A stretch of DNA of 64,000 nucleotides from Paracoccaceae bacterium (GCA_024742405.1 JANSYP010000003.1:371027-435026), one strand, 5' to 3'. Counted from the stretch's first letter, positions 42,559-52,444 are shown. Program-made: numbers and translations. Notes: generated by a model from the letters alone, not told the origin.

Positions 42559-43989
42559 TCAGACAATGAACACGTCCTGTACCGTCAGATCGAGATGATC
42601 GGTCAACGCGACTTGAACGTCGGCACCGTCACCGATGTCGTCGCGAATATAGAGCAGTGTCGTTGCGCCGAAGTCCGGGTCGATCACATGCTCAAAGTAC
42701 GCCTGCGCGCCCTCTTCGCCCATAAAGCCCGATTGCTCGCCCAAGAACGCGGTTGTGCCGATCTCTTGGAACACCATCAGATCCAGACCCACCTCGAAAT
42801 CAGAGATCCGGTCGACCCCTTCGCCTTCGTTGCTGTCCCAGAAGTCGAAGTAAAAGACGTCCGCGCCGAGGCCGCCCGACATGAGATCGCCACCGCTCGC
42901 GCCGTTCAGGCCGCCCCGCAACGTGTCGTTCCCATCGCCCCCGGAAAGAATATCTCGACCCGTGCCGCCCAGAAGTTCGTCATTGCCATCGCCGCCGTTC
43001 AGGATGTCGTCGCCTGACCCGCCATCCAGCGTGTCATTCCCGGTCCCGGCGGTGAGTTTGTCGTCTCCATCGCCGCCGGAGAGATAGTCGTCGCCCTCTC
43101 CGCCGAGCAGATTATCGTCACCATGATTGCCCCAGAGGAAATCGTCGCCGTCACCGCCGAACAGCCCATCGTTTCCATCACCTCCGCGCAGGTAATCGTT
43201 GCCAGCATCGCCGCCGAGATTGTCGTTGCCCGCACCGCCAAACAGCAGGTCATGCCCATCATTGCCAAAGAGCTGGTCATCTCCGGCATCGCCACGCAGG
43301 TCGTCATTGCCATCGCCGCCATAGAGCCAGTCGTCGCCATTGCCGCCGTAGAGCCAGTCATTAAAGGCGTCACCGTGCATCGTATCGTCGCCTGCACCGC
43401 CCAAGAGCGTGTCGTTCCCGGCGCCACCGCGCATATCGTCGTTGCCACTGTTGCCGATGAGCGTATCACCCCCGGCATCGCCGCGCATCGTGTCAGCTCC
43501 GCCACCGCCAAACAGCGTGTCATTGCCGATTCCGCCATGGAGGGTATCTGATCCTGATCCTCCAAAGAGCGTGTCATCCCCGGAGCCGCCGTAGAGCAGG
43601 TCGTTTCCGCGGCCACCAAAGATCGTATCGTTCCCGGACCCGCCATAGCCGCGGTCATCGCCCCCTTTGAGGTCGATCACATCGTTGCCGGAAAGCCCGT
43701 ATGCAACGTTGTTCCCGGCGTTTCCGACGTAGTTGTCCGAGCCGCCCCAATCGTACCAGTAGCTCGGATCGCTTTGAACGTCGCGCGGGCCGGTCGGCGT
43801 GCCGAGCTGTGCCCATGACATGAGGAAATTCAGCGGAGATTGGGCCGGTACCCAATTTGCAGACAGAGAATCGTACCACGCCCAGTTGTGATCAAGGGCC
43901 GTCGGAGCGTCGCCATCGGTTGCGTCCGTGGCGCGGTCGCGCGCGGGTGATGGCGCTATAGCCGACCGGAAGTTAAACAAATCAAACAT
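42559..43989 (-). CDS. RTX (haemolysin-type Ca2+-binding repeat) secreted protein
   Basis: ATG 43989; 476 residues. An N-terminal segment of ~100 residues leads to about 27 consecutive GGxGxDxLx nonapeptides (for example [27 protein letters not shown]), then a C-terminal ~90-residue segment ([19 protein letters not shown], ending [10 protein letters not shown]) that fits the uncleaved C-terminal type I secretion signal. The repeats would form a calcium beta-roll outside the cell. No enzymatic domain is evident, nor type I secretion genes nearby. Upstream start codons (44034) are possible. Confidence 0.9.
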   Translation of the reverse strand: MFDLFNFRSAIAPSPARDRATDATDGDAPTALDHNWAWYDSLSANWVPAQSPLNFLMSWAQLGTPTGPRDVQSDPSYWYDWGGSDNYVGNAGNNVAYGLSGNDVIDLKGGDDRGYGGSGNDTIFGGRGNDLLYGGSGDDTLFGGSGSDTLHGGIGNDTLFGGGGADTMRGDAGGDTLIGNSGNDDMRGGAGNDTLLGGAGDDTMHGDAFNDWLYGGNGDDWLYGGDGNDDLRGDAGDDQLFGNDGHDLLFGGAGNDNLGGDAGNDYLRGGDGNDGLFGGDGDDFLWGNHGDDNLLGGEGDDYLSGGDGDDKLTAGTGNDTLDGGSGDDILNGGDGNDELLGGTGRDILSGGDGNDTLRGGLNGASGGDLMSGGLGADVFYFDFWDSNEGEGVDRISDFEVGLDLMVFQEIGTTAFLGEQSGFMGEEGAQAYFEHVIDPDFGATTLLYIRDDIGDGADVQVALTDHLDLTVQDVFIV

Positions 43990-44304
43990 ATCATTTTCCC
44001 GTTTGGCTGCAGGTAATGTCGTGTGTTGCAGCAACTTGTTATCGCGGAGCCAGACAGGCCCGCTGTTGACACCCGTCCGCGGTCATGAGCGGAACGCTAC
44101 GCCGCGGCCGGGAGGCCGGCACATCTGCGCCGGTGCAGGACGGATAAGGGACGTGTTTTTCAGCCGTATTTCGCCTAAAGTAACTGTTGTGTCAGGGTGC
44201 CGCCGATCCTGATAGGATTGATACAACTGATAAAAAAATTGCTCTGACAGGGCGTTTGTATCCGTGCTTGAATAAGATGAGATACAAAGGCGGAACGGAT
44301 CCAA

Positions 44305-46575
44305 ATGAAGATCACGGCGGGTTCATTTCACGCATCTGATGGCATGGACTGCACCGCAGCTATGTACGAAGCGATCGAACATCTCGAGCACGGGTTCGCC
44401 CTGTTCGATCCGAAAGGTGCAGAAGTGCTCGCCAATACGCGGTTCTCGGATGCATTTCGCAAAAGCACGCTAGCGGAGGTCGACAGGCCGCCACTTGCCG
44501 AGCGGTTGCGGCAGGCGTTCGGACGCGCCGACGGCGATGTGCTTTTGGCCAGCGTCCAAGCGGCCCGCGCCCAAGGTCAAATCGGTCTACTGGAGGAGCG
44601 CCGGACAGATCGTCTCTCGGCCCATGTGCAGGAATTAAAAATCTATTCCAACAGGGACGGATCGATAACGGTGATACAGCAAGCGCTGGCGCTCGCCCCC
44701 CCACAGAGCCGCACCACCCGGGAGTTGTTTGGCGACGCCGTGGACAACGTGAACTTCGGGGTCGCCCTCATCGACGAACACCACCGGCTGGTGTTCGCCA
44801 ACAAGAAGTTCCGCGCGAACTGCGATCCGAATGACGAGTTGCTCGTGGCCGGCCACACGATGCGGCAGGTGCATGCGGACGCGGTTCGGACCGGCCTCTT
44901 CCCGGTCCCTCCAGGTTGGTCAACAGAACAGCTTCTCGACCTGCTGGATCACCTGATCGACACGAACGCACGGGATTTTCCGGTCCCCAACAATCATGGC
45001 GCAGCGCTTGTTGGTAATGTCTACGGGACTGAGTTCGGTGGGCGGATACTGACAATCCAGGACCTAACGCAAGACCGACAAGCTGAAAAACTGATGGTCA
45101 ACGCAATGTCACGGCTGCCGGTTGGCGTCGCGATTGAGGATGCAGAGGGAAACTTCACGCATTGCAACACGGCCTTTGCAGCACCATACGGACTGACGCC
45201 AGACGAGCTGATTGCGATGCCGGGCGACGAACGCATTGCCTATCTCGGCCCGCAACTGGCAAGCATCGACAACAGCCGCCCGGAGGGCGATCTGGGCGTT
45301 GCCTTTCGCACGGCGATCCAAAACCAACGAGAGACCTCGGCCCCGTTCGAGGTGCGATTCAAATCAGGCCAGCATTTTCTTGTCGAACGCGCCAAGACAG
45401 AAAACAACGGTCGCGTGGTCGTTGTCACCGATATCACAGCGCTCAAGGATGCCGAGACCCGCAACCTCGCTGCCGTCACCGATGCGGTCCAGACACTGGA
45501 TATCGGCATAGTTCATTTCGATAAGAACCTGCGGATTACATATGGCAACCAAAAGTGGGCAGAGATTTTTTCGTCCAGCGAGGTACCGGTCCGGATTGGG
45601 GACCACGCGATTGACGCAATACGGCGGCAAGTGGAAGCCGGGTTCTATCAGCTTCCCGATGGCGTTTCGGGCGACGTTTTCATAGAACGGCTGACAAGCT
45701 TTATCGGGAACTACGCCAAGAATGAACCTTTGGTCTTCAGCGACGGTCGGTACTTCTTGGCGTCGTGCCACAAGACGCGGCTCAACGGCTTCCTGATCTC
45801 ATTCATCGATCTTACCGAGCAGCGTGCCATCGAAAAAGAGCTGGCCAGGCAGCGAGAGATTACACGGCAGAAAGAACGCCTGTCCGCCCTTGGCGAGCTT
45901 GTCGCAGGGGTAGCCCATGAGCTTAAGAACCCGTTGTCCATCATTCTGGGCTACGCACAGATGCTTGAGGACCAGGCCGGTGACACTGTTCTGCGGCGGC
46001 GGGTCGACCGGATCTCTGAAGCGGCCGAGCGCAGCACGCGGATTGTGGAGATGTTTCTCGACATGGCGCAGGATCGGGCATTCGACAAGGAACCGTGCGA
46101 CCTAAATGCCATTGTGGCTAGCGCGCTCGATATCGCCGCAAGCAACCTGTCGGAGCAGACGAGCATTCAGACCGAATACGATGAGATGCTGTCCCCGATT
46201 GCGGGGGATGCGGATCAGCTTATTCAAGTGATCTACAACATCATTGTGAATGCCCATCAGGCAATGCAGCCCTGCGACCGGAAGCCCATGATCCGTCTCA
46301 AAACCTTCGAGAACGAAGCAGCGCAAACTGCCGTCGTGGAAGTATCCGATTCCGGACCCGGCATCCCGGAGGCGTTGCGGGAGCGTGTTTTCGAGCCTCT
46401 GTTCTCGACCAAGGAGGTGGGCGAGGGAACGGGCATGGGCTTGGCCCTGAGCCACAGAATCGTGACAGGCCACAACGGGAGCATCACAATCGGGCAGAGC
46501 GATCTGGGCGGCGCGTTGTTCGAAATCCACTTACCGCTGGCACCGCGGGCAAACGATGCGAACACGCCATGCTAG
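44305..46575 (+). CDS. PAS-domain sensor histidine kinase, soluble
   Basis: 756 residues and no transmembrane segment, so a cytosolic sensor. Four PAS-like units are apparent (near 20-130, 140-260, 265-390 and 400-520), each beginning with a pattern such as GVALIDEHHRLVFANKKFR or GVAIEDAEGNFTHCNTAF. The HisKA phospho-acceptor is in ELVAGVAHELKNPLSIIL (His538), and the HATPase domain shows NAHQAM, DSGPGIPE and EGTGMGLALS. Its 3' end overlaps the response-regulator gene by 7 bases, so they form a two-component pair. The signal is unknown; PAS domains often bind haem, flavin or small ligands. Confidence 0.93.
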   Translation: MKITAGSFHASDGMDCTAAMYEAIEHLEHGFALFDPKGAEVLANTRFSDAFRKSTLAEVDRPPLAERLRQAFGRADGDVLLASVQAARAQGQIGLLEERRTDRLSAHVQELKIYSNRDGSITVIQQALALAPPQSRTTRELFGDAVDNVNFGVALIDEHHRLVFANKKFRANCDPNDELLVAGHTMRQVHADAVRTGLFPVPPGWSTEQLLDLLDHLIDTNARDFPVPNNHGAALVGNVYGTEFGGRILTIQDLTQDRQAEKLMVNAMSRLPVGVAIEDAEGNFTHCNTAFAAPYGLTPDELIAMPGDERIAYLGPQLASIDNSRPEGDLGVAFRTAIQNQRETSAPFEVRFKSGQHFLVERAKTENNGRVVVVTDITALKDAETRNLAAVTDAVQTLDIGIVHFDKNLRITYGNQKWAEIFSSSEVPVRIGDHAIDAIRRQVEAGFYQLPDGVSGDVFIERLTSFIGNYAKNEPLVFSDGRYFLASCHKTRLNGFLISFIDLTEQRAIEKELARQREITRQKERLSALGELVAGVAHELKNPLSIILGYAQMLEDQAGDTVLRRRVDRISEAAERSTRIVEMFLDMAQDRAFDKEPCDLNAIVASALDIAASNLSEQTSIQTEYDEMLSPIAGDADQLIQVIYNIIVNAHQAMQPCDRKPMIRLKTFENEAAQTAVVEVSDSGPGIPEALRERVFEPLFSTKEVGEGTGMGLALSHRIVTGHNGSITIGQSDLGGALFEIHLPLAPRANDANTPC

Positions 46576-47288
46576 ATACTCGGCCGAAGCGCATTCTGAT
46601 TTGTGACGACGAGCCCCGTATGCGCGAGATGGTCTCGGAATACCTGACTGAACGCGGGTTCGAGGTGACAGAGGCCGCGAATGCAGACGAACTCGCGGAT
46701 GAGAGTCGAGCGCATCCACCCGACCTCATCCTGCTCGATATCAACATGCCGGGACGTGACGGTCTGATGGCTTTGCGCGAGATGCGCGTGCATTCGGCGG
46801 TGCCCGTCATCATGCTCACGGCGGCGAGCGAAGTGATCGATCGCGTCGTAGGGCTGGAGATGGGCGCAGACGACTATCTGGGCAAGCCGGTCGACTTGCG
46901 CGAGCTCGAGGCACGCATCAAGGCTGCGCTCCGCCGGCAGAGCGAGCCGCAGGTAGGACTTTATCCAAAGTGTTCAAAGAACGACGACACCGCGGACTTT
47001 GGCCCGTGCAAACTGGACCTTGGTGCCGCGAGGTTGTTCGGACCACAGGGGGAAGAGATTCCGATCACAGCGATGGAGTTCGATCTGTTACAGCTTTTCC
47101 ACGAAAACCAGGGCCGTGTATTGAGCCGAGACCAAATTCTTGAACGTGCGCACAAGAAAGGTTGGGCGCCTTTCGACCGGTCTATTGATTTGCGGATATC
47201 GAGGTTGCGACGAAAGATCGAAAGCAACCCCTCCAAGCCGCAAATCATACGAACCGTACGCGGCATCGGCTATATCTTTGTGGCGTGA
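46569..47288 (+). CDS. OmpR-family response regulator
   Basis: 239 residues. The receiver domain has ICDDEPRMREM (acid pocket), LILLDINMPGRDG with the phospho-acceptor Asp in LLDI, MLTAASE (Thr switch) and LGKPVDLREL (Lys). The C-terminal winged helix carries DFGPCKLDLGAARLFGP, ITAMEFDLLQLFHENQGRV and IRTVRGIGYIF. It is cotranscribed with the PAS kinase, overlapping it by 7 bases. DNA targets are unknown; the divergent RTX gene is a plausible one. Confidence 0.95.
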   Translation: MLDTRPKRILICDDEPRMREMVSEYLTERGFEVTEAANADELADESRAHPPDLILLDINMPGRDGLMALREMRVHSAVPVIMLTAASEVIDRVVGLEMGADDYLGKPVDLRELEARIKAALRRQSEPQVGLYPKCSKNDDTADFGPCKLDLGAARLFGPQGEEIPITAMEFDLLQLFHENQGRVLSRDQILERAHKKGWAPFDRSIDLRISRLRRKIESNPSKPQIIRTVRGIGYIFVA

Positions 47289-47724
47289 GGCGCACGTCAT
47301 GAGTGAGGCCTTCAGTGTAGAATCTGCGACCTGAAAAAGCATGGCATCAATGGAGAAGTAAATTGCTCACACGGATGAGTTTTATGCGGGTGTCGTGGTC
47401 ACGCCATTCTTGAGACCATTTTATATTTGCTTTTGATTTCATGCGTTTGGTAAGGTTGTGCACAGGATATCCACATGACACTTTCGTGTTTTCTCGAGAG
47501 ACTTCTACGCTCACTGCAGCAATTTGGATCGTGACCTGCCCCAATCGAGTGGTCCGGTTTCAGTCTTAGTACATGACGGGTCTGAGAGCTACGATTGGTA
47601 TGGCCGGCGACTGCACAACCTCTGGTGCTGGCGGTCGATAACCAAGAGATGAGTGCGGTCGCTTCGTGTTGTAGTGTTTGCGCCACCCCTAGATGACGAT
47701 CCGCGCCTCGGCCAAGCGGTAGAA

Positions 47725-47768
47725 GAATGCGCTTGTCGCGCCATTGGTCCGAGCGACAATGGCGCATG
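47725..47768 (+). repeat. Palindromic mini-element, copy a
   Basis: Central GCCATTGGTCCGA (47740-47752) is flanked by CGCTTGTCGC and GCGACAATGGC arms; TTGTCGC/GCGACAA pair perfectly. GAATG lies on the left edge and GCATG on the right. It shifts the OrfB frame after LLNG. Confidence 0.8.
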
Positions 47769-48012
47769 CCGTTAAGCAGCTCATCCCTGAGCTTCGCGTT
47801 GAAGCTCTCGCAATAGCCGTTCTCCCATAAGCTGCCCGGCTTGATGAAGGCCGTCCGGGCACCGATGGCGGCGATCCACTCGCGCACTGCCGTCGCCACG
47901 AACTCCGGGCCGTTGTCATACCTGATGTGGTCTGGAACGCCACGGTGGATGAACTGGTCCGACAGCATGTCGATCACATCCGTTGATTTCAGCCGCCGAT
48001 CGATACGTTTTG

Positions 48013-48055
48013 CATGCGCCATTGTCCTCGGACCAATGGCGGAAAATAGCGCATC
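48013..48055 (-). repeat. Palindromic mini-element, copy b
   Basis: On the minus strand: arm GCTATTTTCC, centre GCCATTGGTCCGA (48040-48028), arm GGACAATGGC, then GCATG. It interrupts the OrfB catalytic domain between FTRE and KRIDRRL. Confidence 0.8.
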
Positions 48056-48305
48056 ACTCCCGGGTGAACTCGTCGATGAGATTGAGCATCCTGAACCTTC
48101 TTCCGTCGTGGGTCCGGCTCTCGACGAAGTCGTAGGACCAGACGTGGTTGGACCGCTCCGACCGCAGTCGGACGCACGACCCGTCGTTGAACCAGAGGCG
48201 CCCCTTCCTGGGGTGCTTCTTAGGCACCTTCAGCACCTCCCGCCGCCAGATCCGTTCCACCCGCTTCACGTTCACGACCCAGCCGGCTTCGCGCAGCAGT
48301 GCGTC

Positions 48306-48342
48306 GCCAGTGGTCGCTCGGACCAGTGGTGCAACCACTGGC
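48306..48342 (-). repeat. Palindromic mini-element, copy c
   Basis: Minus-strand arms GCCAGTGGTTGC and GCGACCACTGGC flank the centre ACCACTGGTCCGA; GCCAGTGGT and ACCACTGGC are perfect inverted repeats. The arm sequence differs from other copies but keeps pairing (covariation). It lies in OrfB after YGYRR. Confidence 0.78.
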
Positions 48343-48542
48343 AACTCCGCCGGTAGCCGTAGCGGCCATATTCAGATGCGAGCGCAATGATGTCCGCGGT
48401 GAGCGCCTCCTCGTCAGGACGCCCGCGCGGCACCTTTCGCTGGGTCGACCGATGGTGGCCGAGGACACGGCACGCGAGCCCTTCGGAGACCCGGAACTTC
48501 TGCCTGACAGGATCGACACAACGCCGGCGGCGGGCCGGATGA

Positions 48543-48580
48543 GGAATTGTGCGCCATTGGTTCAAGCACAATGACGAATG
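48543..48580 (+). repeat. Palindromic mini-element, copy d
   Basis: Arms GGAATTGTGC and GCACAATGAC flank the centre GCCATTGGTTCAA (48553-48565). GAAT occurs at both edges (48544-48547 and 48576-48579). Removing the insert restores SGNFIPHPARRRR in the transposase. Confidence 0.8.
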
Positions 48581-48706
48581 AAGTTTCCCGATGCTGCCTC
48601 CCTCAGGATCAGCTTCTCGCGCGTGAGGTCCGAGACCGCCTTCCGGAGCCGCTCGTTCTCCTTCTCCAACTCCTTCAACCGTTTCGCCTGGTTCATCTGC
48701 AGCCCG

Positions 48707-48752
48707 CATTCGCCATTGTCACTCGGACCAATGGCGTTCCAACGGCTCATTC
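48707..48752 (-). repeat. Palindromic mini-element, copy e (with 5-bp flanking duplication)
   Basis: On the minus strand GAATG (48752-48748), one base, arm GCCGTTGGAAC, centre GCCATTGGTCCGA (48735-48723), arm GTGACAATGGC and GAATG again (48711-48707). Excising one GAATG plus the 36-bp core restores RRKECGLQMNQAKRL in OrfA. This is the clearest target-site duplication in the family. Confidence 0.85.
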
Positions 48753-48957
48753 CTTGCGCCTATAGCAGCTGAACTGTGTCACACCTATCGAGCGCGCCGC
48801 CCCGGCCACCGACTGGCCGTGCGACACCAGCACATCAACCTGCCACAGCTTCGTGACAATCTCTTCGGGTTTGTGCTTCTTTTGGGGCATTCCTCTGTCC
48901 TCCATCTGGTTCGAAAAAGCCTACTTCAGGGAGGAGCACTTTTCAGGGGGCAGGCCA

Positions 48958-49412
48958 ACTTCACCAAAGGTCCCGCGCTACAGGACAGCCGATCTAGCAC
49001 CAGTCAAGTCGGAATGAGATACGACGCGACTCGTCAAACCTGCCATTCGCTCCAGACCCGAGGCGCCAGGCCCATCGAACCGGAGCAATGCGCGCAGAGC
49101 CGTCTTTTGCCGATGCAGCGAAACCATCGTACAAGCGACCACCAAATTGCGGGATCGGTCGCGGCGCTGCAGCGCGGGCTCCCGGAAGCGGTCATTCAGA
49201 ACCACGCAATCGCTTTCGATTCAGACCGGTCTTTCGCGGCGCCAGTGCTGAGGGTCTCAGTGCAAACTAACCAGCCGGTCACCCAGTTGGACGAGACGCA
49301 ATGCGGACGCTGCGCGTTCTTCGATCAGAGCCTGTTTTCCAACCTATAGCAGCCGGTTGATCAGGTCGCGCCAATTGCGCGTCCTGTGCAATCGGAACAC
49401 CAACAGCTTCAG
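48958..49412. other. Gap of ~450 bp right of the IS3 element
   Basis: No family-like protein or clear repeat. The segment may be the remains of DNA disrupted by the insertion. It contains the 3' flank of the leftward DUF1254 gene. Confidence 0.35.
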
Positions 49413-50915
49413 CTACTCGATCTGAACGAAGTCCCCCGGCTTCCAGGATTTGTCAAACCAAGGCTCTAGTGGACCATAAAGCCGGAACATCATATTGAAG
49501 CTCTTTCCGGGAATGGTCTGAACCCAGTTGTTCTCCCATCCCTCCGGTGCCTCAGGACCGACATACACACTGTATCCACCGTCATCGTTTGCCCGGATGC
49601 CCTCACGTTTGGAGTCGATACCGGCGGCCTTCATGTCTGTCTCGAGCATGGAGCGCGTCTGGCCGCTGTACATCATGAACGACCAGAAATTGGCCGCGGG
49701 GACAGGTCCGGGCAGGTCGACCCGGTAGGTCTTCGATCCATCGAGATATACCCCGTCAATGTCCCGCGCTGTCATGGCATAGACTGAGCCGCTACCAACC
49801 GGCGGTGCCGTCATTGCCGGTGTGATACCCGTGGCCATGTAGTGGAAGTATGTACGGTCATCGAGAACGCGGACGCCATCTTGAAGGAATTCAAAGCTTT
49901 GCCTTTGAAATGGTGAGTTCCACTGACGATCTTCGTAGAAGTAGACTTCCGGATCGCGCCCCGCATAGGTTATCGCGCGGGCAGTGCCATTCGCGATTGC
50001 AGCGGCTTCCGTGAGGATCCGGATCATGCGGTCGTCCGGTTCAAAGGGAGTACCCTTCTTGATGCCGACGGATGCAAACTTTCCGAGTAGCTCAGGATTG
50101 AAAGCGTCTTCCGGCTCGCGCTGCACAGCCTCGTTCACTTCATAGAAGAACTCGATGTTATTGGCGTGCACGGTGTTATGCTTCACTCCGCTCATGTTGA
50201 GGAAGGTTTCCGCCGATGGTGCGTCAGCCTCTGACAGAGGATAGATATTCATGTACTCTTTGACTGTGTTGACGGCGGCCGTTGTATCGCCGTTTTCGTC
50301 AGGCGACATACGACCGAGGAACCAGTGGTAGTAAGTCTTTGAGCGAAGCACGAAGTACCCTTCAGGCACATCTCCCTCAAACCCCGGTGGGAGTAGCAAG
50401 TACTTGCCGCCCTTACCTTCGTCCGGTCCCAAGGGGCCGAAATCCGCGACGTATGTGAACTCTGCATCATCCAACAGCGCGAGAATGCCGGGTGGAACCT
50501 CGATGACAACCGGCCCTTCGGAAGTATCAACGATACTCGTCACATAGATTGTCGTCGTATTCGCTGTGAGCCATATGGAGCGGGCATCCAGAAGTGTCTC
50601 GCTGATCGCGATCTCATTTGTGTTCAGGCCCATACCCGCAAAGCCGTTTACGAAGCCCTGTATAGCCGCGACCGGAATGCCATCAAGAAACGCAGTCGTC
50701 GCCCTGACCAAATCCAGGTTGTCGTAGAGCTTTTCAACAGTTTCCTGGCTCGGCATGCCATCGAAGAAGTTGAGTGTCCCAAGAGAATAGGTTTCGACGA
50801 CATCGGGTGTCGTCACACTATCCGGAACATCAGCAGCAAATTCGGGAGACTGGGCGACGCCACTGGTCGCGGCAGCACATAGAGCCATGCCGCAGGCTAT
50901 TGCAGAAATTCGCAT
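49413..50915 (-). CDS. DUF1254/DUF1214 secreted protein (copy 1)
   Basis: 500 residues with a signal peptide (MALCAAATSGVAQSPEF). The DUF1254 part shows NLDLVRATTAFLDGIPVAAI, VEVPPGILALLDDAEF, DEGKGGKYLLLPPGFEGDVP and FVLRSKTYYHWFLGRM; the DUF1214 part shows PAANFWSFMMYSGQTRSM and SVYVGPEAPEGWENNW ending with FRLYGPLEPWFDKSWKPGD. Function is not known for this family in general. It follows the other DUF1254 gene by 29 bases in the same operon, so the pair may act together. The two are clearly paralogous but diverged. Confidence 0.9.
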   Translation of the reverse strand: MRISAIACGMALCAAATSGVAQSPEFAADVPDSVTTPDVVETYSLGTLNFFDGMPSQETVEKLYDNLDLVRATTAFLDGIPVAAIQGFVNGFAGMGLNTNEIAISETLLDARSIWLTANTTTIYVTSIVDTSEGPVVIEVPPGILALLDDAEFTYVADFGPLGPDEGKGGKYLLLPPGFEGDVPEGYFVLRSKTYYHWFLGRMSPDENGDTTAAVNTVKEYMNIYPLSEADAPSAETFLNMSGVKHNTVHANNIEFFYEVNEAVQREPEDAFNPELLGKFASVGIKKGTPFEPDDRMIRILTEAAAIANGTARAITYAGRDPEVYFYEDRQWNSPFQRQSFEFLQDGVRVLDDRTYFHYMATGITPAMTAPPVGSGSVYAMTARDIDGVYLDGSKTYRVDLPGPVPAANFWSFMMYSGQTRSMLETDMKAAGIDSKREGIRANDDGGYSVYVGPEAPEGWENNWVQTIPGKSFNMMFRLYGPLEPWFDKSWKPGDFVQIE

Positions 50916-50944
50916 TTTTGATCCTCAGTATCGTTGTAAGCCCA

Positions 50945-52444
50945 TCAGAGCTTTTCGAGGTCGCCGAGCTGCCAGCCACTTTCGAGCCAGCCTTCACTCG
51001 GACCATAGAGGCGGAACAGAAGGAAATACGGCTCTGTTGTCGGGATCCAATTGCTCTCCAGGCCTTCCGGCGCTTCGGGCCCGAAGTAGATGTCATAGGA
51101 GCCGTCGTCGTTGGCCTGCATCGTCTCGGTATCCCGCGAGGAAAGGCCGACCGGGTCTACGTTGCGAATGAAACTCTTAGTCTCCATCGAATACACGATT
51201 ACCGACCAGAAATTTTCCGCGGGCGTATCCTCGGGCACGTTGAGCTTGTACGTGGCAGTGTGGTCGTACATCTCGCCGGCGCTGTCGCGAAGGCCAGTCA
51301 GGTAGAACGTGCCGCCGCCAAGGTTTTTCGGCAGGTAGGTGATCCAGAAGTAGCTGCCGCCCGCCCGATCATCGACCAGAACTTCGGTGTCTGTTTCATA
51401 TGGAAACCCTGCCTCGGGCTGCCCTTCGGCAAAGTCCCAGACCATCCATTGGTTCTTGAGCGTGCCGTCCTCGTTGACCCAAAGCGGCACGGTGGCCAGG
51501 CCGGGCTCGACAAAGTATCGCTGCATAGCGGCATAGGCCAGAACGAGGCCCTCATTCATGGCCTCCATCTGTCGCTCGGTCGGCTCGAATGGCTTGCCCT
51601 TCTCGATCCCGAGATCCTTCAGGAAGTTCACCATGACCTTGTCCTGCGGACGGATCGGGTTGTTCTGAACGTAGTCGTTCAGGTCCTGAAAATAGGTGTG
51701 ATTGTAGTAGGGAAGCGAGTTGTAGGGCAGTTCCGTCGCATCAAGATAGGTCGTGGGCGGCGGATTGTCTGCCTCGGACAGGTAGTAGATCTTGATCGTC
51801 TGGGCGTATTCGGCGGCGTCCTGATCCGTTGCCCCGTTGTAGAGCCGCGGACGGAACGAGAACCCGTATTCAAGGGTGTCGGTCTCGAATGGGAAATACC
51901 CGGCGGCCTCAAGCTCCTCGATGGACTTTTCGTCATAGCCAGGAGGGAGCAGAAGGTATTTCCCACCTTTTCCTTCGTCGAAACCATCAGGCCCCACATC
52001 GGCAATGGGGACGTCCCAGGCATTCACGATGGAGCCGAAATAGCTGACATTCTCGGTTGCCGCCGGAACCTCAACCACCAGCGGACCCGGTTCCGACGTC
52101 ATGGAGGACCAAGCATAAGCGGTCACGTCGTTGGCTGTGAGCATGCCATTTTTTGCGTCCATTGGTGCCGTGAGATAAGCGACATCGTTGTAGTCGCCCC
52201 CCAGATCCCGGCGAAACCCTTTGAGGAAGTCGATCATCCCAGCCGCAGGCATACCCCAGATGGCTGTCTGCGTGGCCCGCTGCACCATGATCTGATACTC
52301 GATATCCTCAACCTCCGCTGAACGGGCAAGGATGTCGCCGGTGTCGTCGAAGGTCTGCGCGCTGACATGCGGAACCGCTGCGCCGCAGCCTAACAGAGCG
52401 GCAAACGCAAGGGTGTGCGTAAGGGTTTTCAAAGATTGCGACAT
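50945..52444 (-). CDS. DUF1254/DUF1214 secreted protein (copy 2)
   Basis: ATG 52444; 499 residues, signal peptide ending AVPHVSAQTFDD. Family blocks: ATQTAIWGMPAAGMIDFLKG, LVVEVPAATENVSYFGSIV, DEGKGGKYLLLPPGYDEKS, FSFRPRLYNGATDQDAAEY, PAENFWSVIVYSMETKSF, DIYFGPEAPEGLESNW and FRLYGPSEGWLESGWQLGDL. It sits between the phosphatase gene (104 bases upstream) and copy 1 (29 bases downstream), all leftward. Likely periplasmic. The paralogue pair may bind or modify a phosphorylated or lipid substrate released by the phosphatase, but this is conjecture. Confidence 0.9.
   Translation of the reverse strand: MSQSLKTLTHTLAFAALLGCGAAVPHVSAQTFDDTGDILARSAEVEDIEYQIMVQRATQTAIWGMPAAGMIDFLKGFRRDLGGDYNDVAYLTAPMDAKNGMLTANDVTAYAWSSMTSEPGPLVVEVPAATENVSYFGSIVNAWDVPIADVGPDGFDEGKGGKYLLLPPGYDEKSIEELEAAGYFPFETDTLEYGFSFRPRLYNGATDQDAAEYAQTIKIYYLSEADNPPPTTYLDATELPYNSLPYYNHTYFQDLNDYVQNNPIRPQDKVMVNFLKDLGIEKGKPFEPTERQMEAMNEGLVLAYAAMQRYFVEPGLATVPLWVNEDGTLKNQWMVWDFAEGQPEAGFPYETDTEVLVDDRAGGSYFWITYLPKNLGGGTFYLTGLRDSAGEMYDHTATYKLNVPEDTPAENFWSVIVYSMETKSFIRNVDPVGLSSRDTETMQANDDGSYDIYFGPEAPEGLESNWIPTTEPYFLLFRLYGPSEGWLESGWQLGDLEKL

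Larger units (their letters stand above)
47566..48890 (-). pseudogene. IS3-family transposase genes (OrfA/OrfB) interrupted by five palindromic inserts and stops
   Basis: OrfA starts at ATG 48890: MPQKKHKPEEIVTKLWQVDV, SVAGAARSIGVTQFSCYRRK, an insert, then LQMNQAKRLKELEKENERLR and SDLTREKLILREAASGNF. OrfB fragments follow: VDPVRQKFRVSEGLACRVLG, EYGRYGYRR, another insert, LLREAGWVVNVKRVERIWRR, FTRE, an insert, KRIDRRLKSTDVIDMLSDQF, NGPEFVATAVREWIAAIGAR, NGYCESFNAKLRDELLNG, an insert, FFYRLAEARIVI, TAG, then GWRKHYNTKRPHSSLGYRPP to TAA at 47568-47566. Homologous blocks resume right after each insert, so these are insertions rather than deletions. Confidence 0.88.
47532..48957 (-). mobile_element. 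Full-length but inactive IS3-family insertion sequence
   Basis: The ends TGACCTGCCCC (47532-47542) and, on the other strand, TGGCCTGCCCCC (from 48957 leftward) are inverted repeats of the IS3-family type beginning TGNNCTGCCCC; the internal AGTGGTCC/AGTGCTCC also match. Between them OrfA and OrfB are recognisable on the minus strand but broken in several places. A clear target duplication was not found. The element carries five palindromic inserts. Confidence 0.85.

Noticed and set aside
42870..43660. Near-identical short tandem DNA repeats in the RTX region as a possible satellite array
   Set aside because: They are the coding repeats of the calcium-binding nonapeptides, with typical codon variation.
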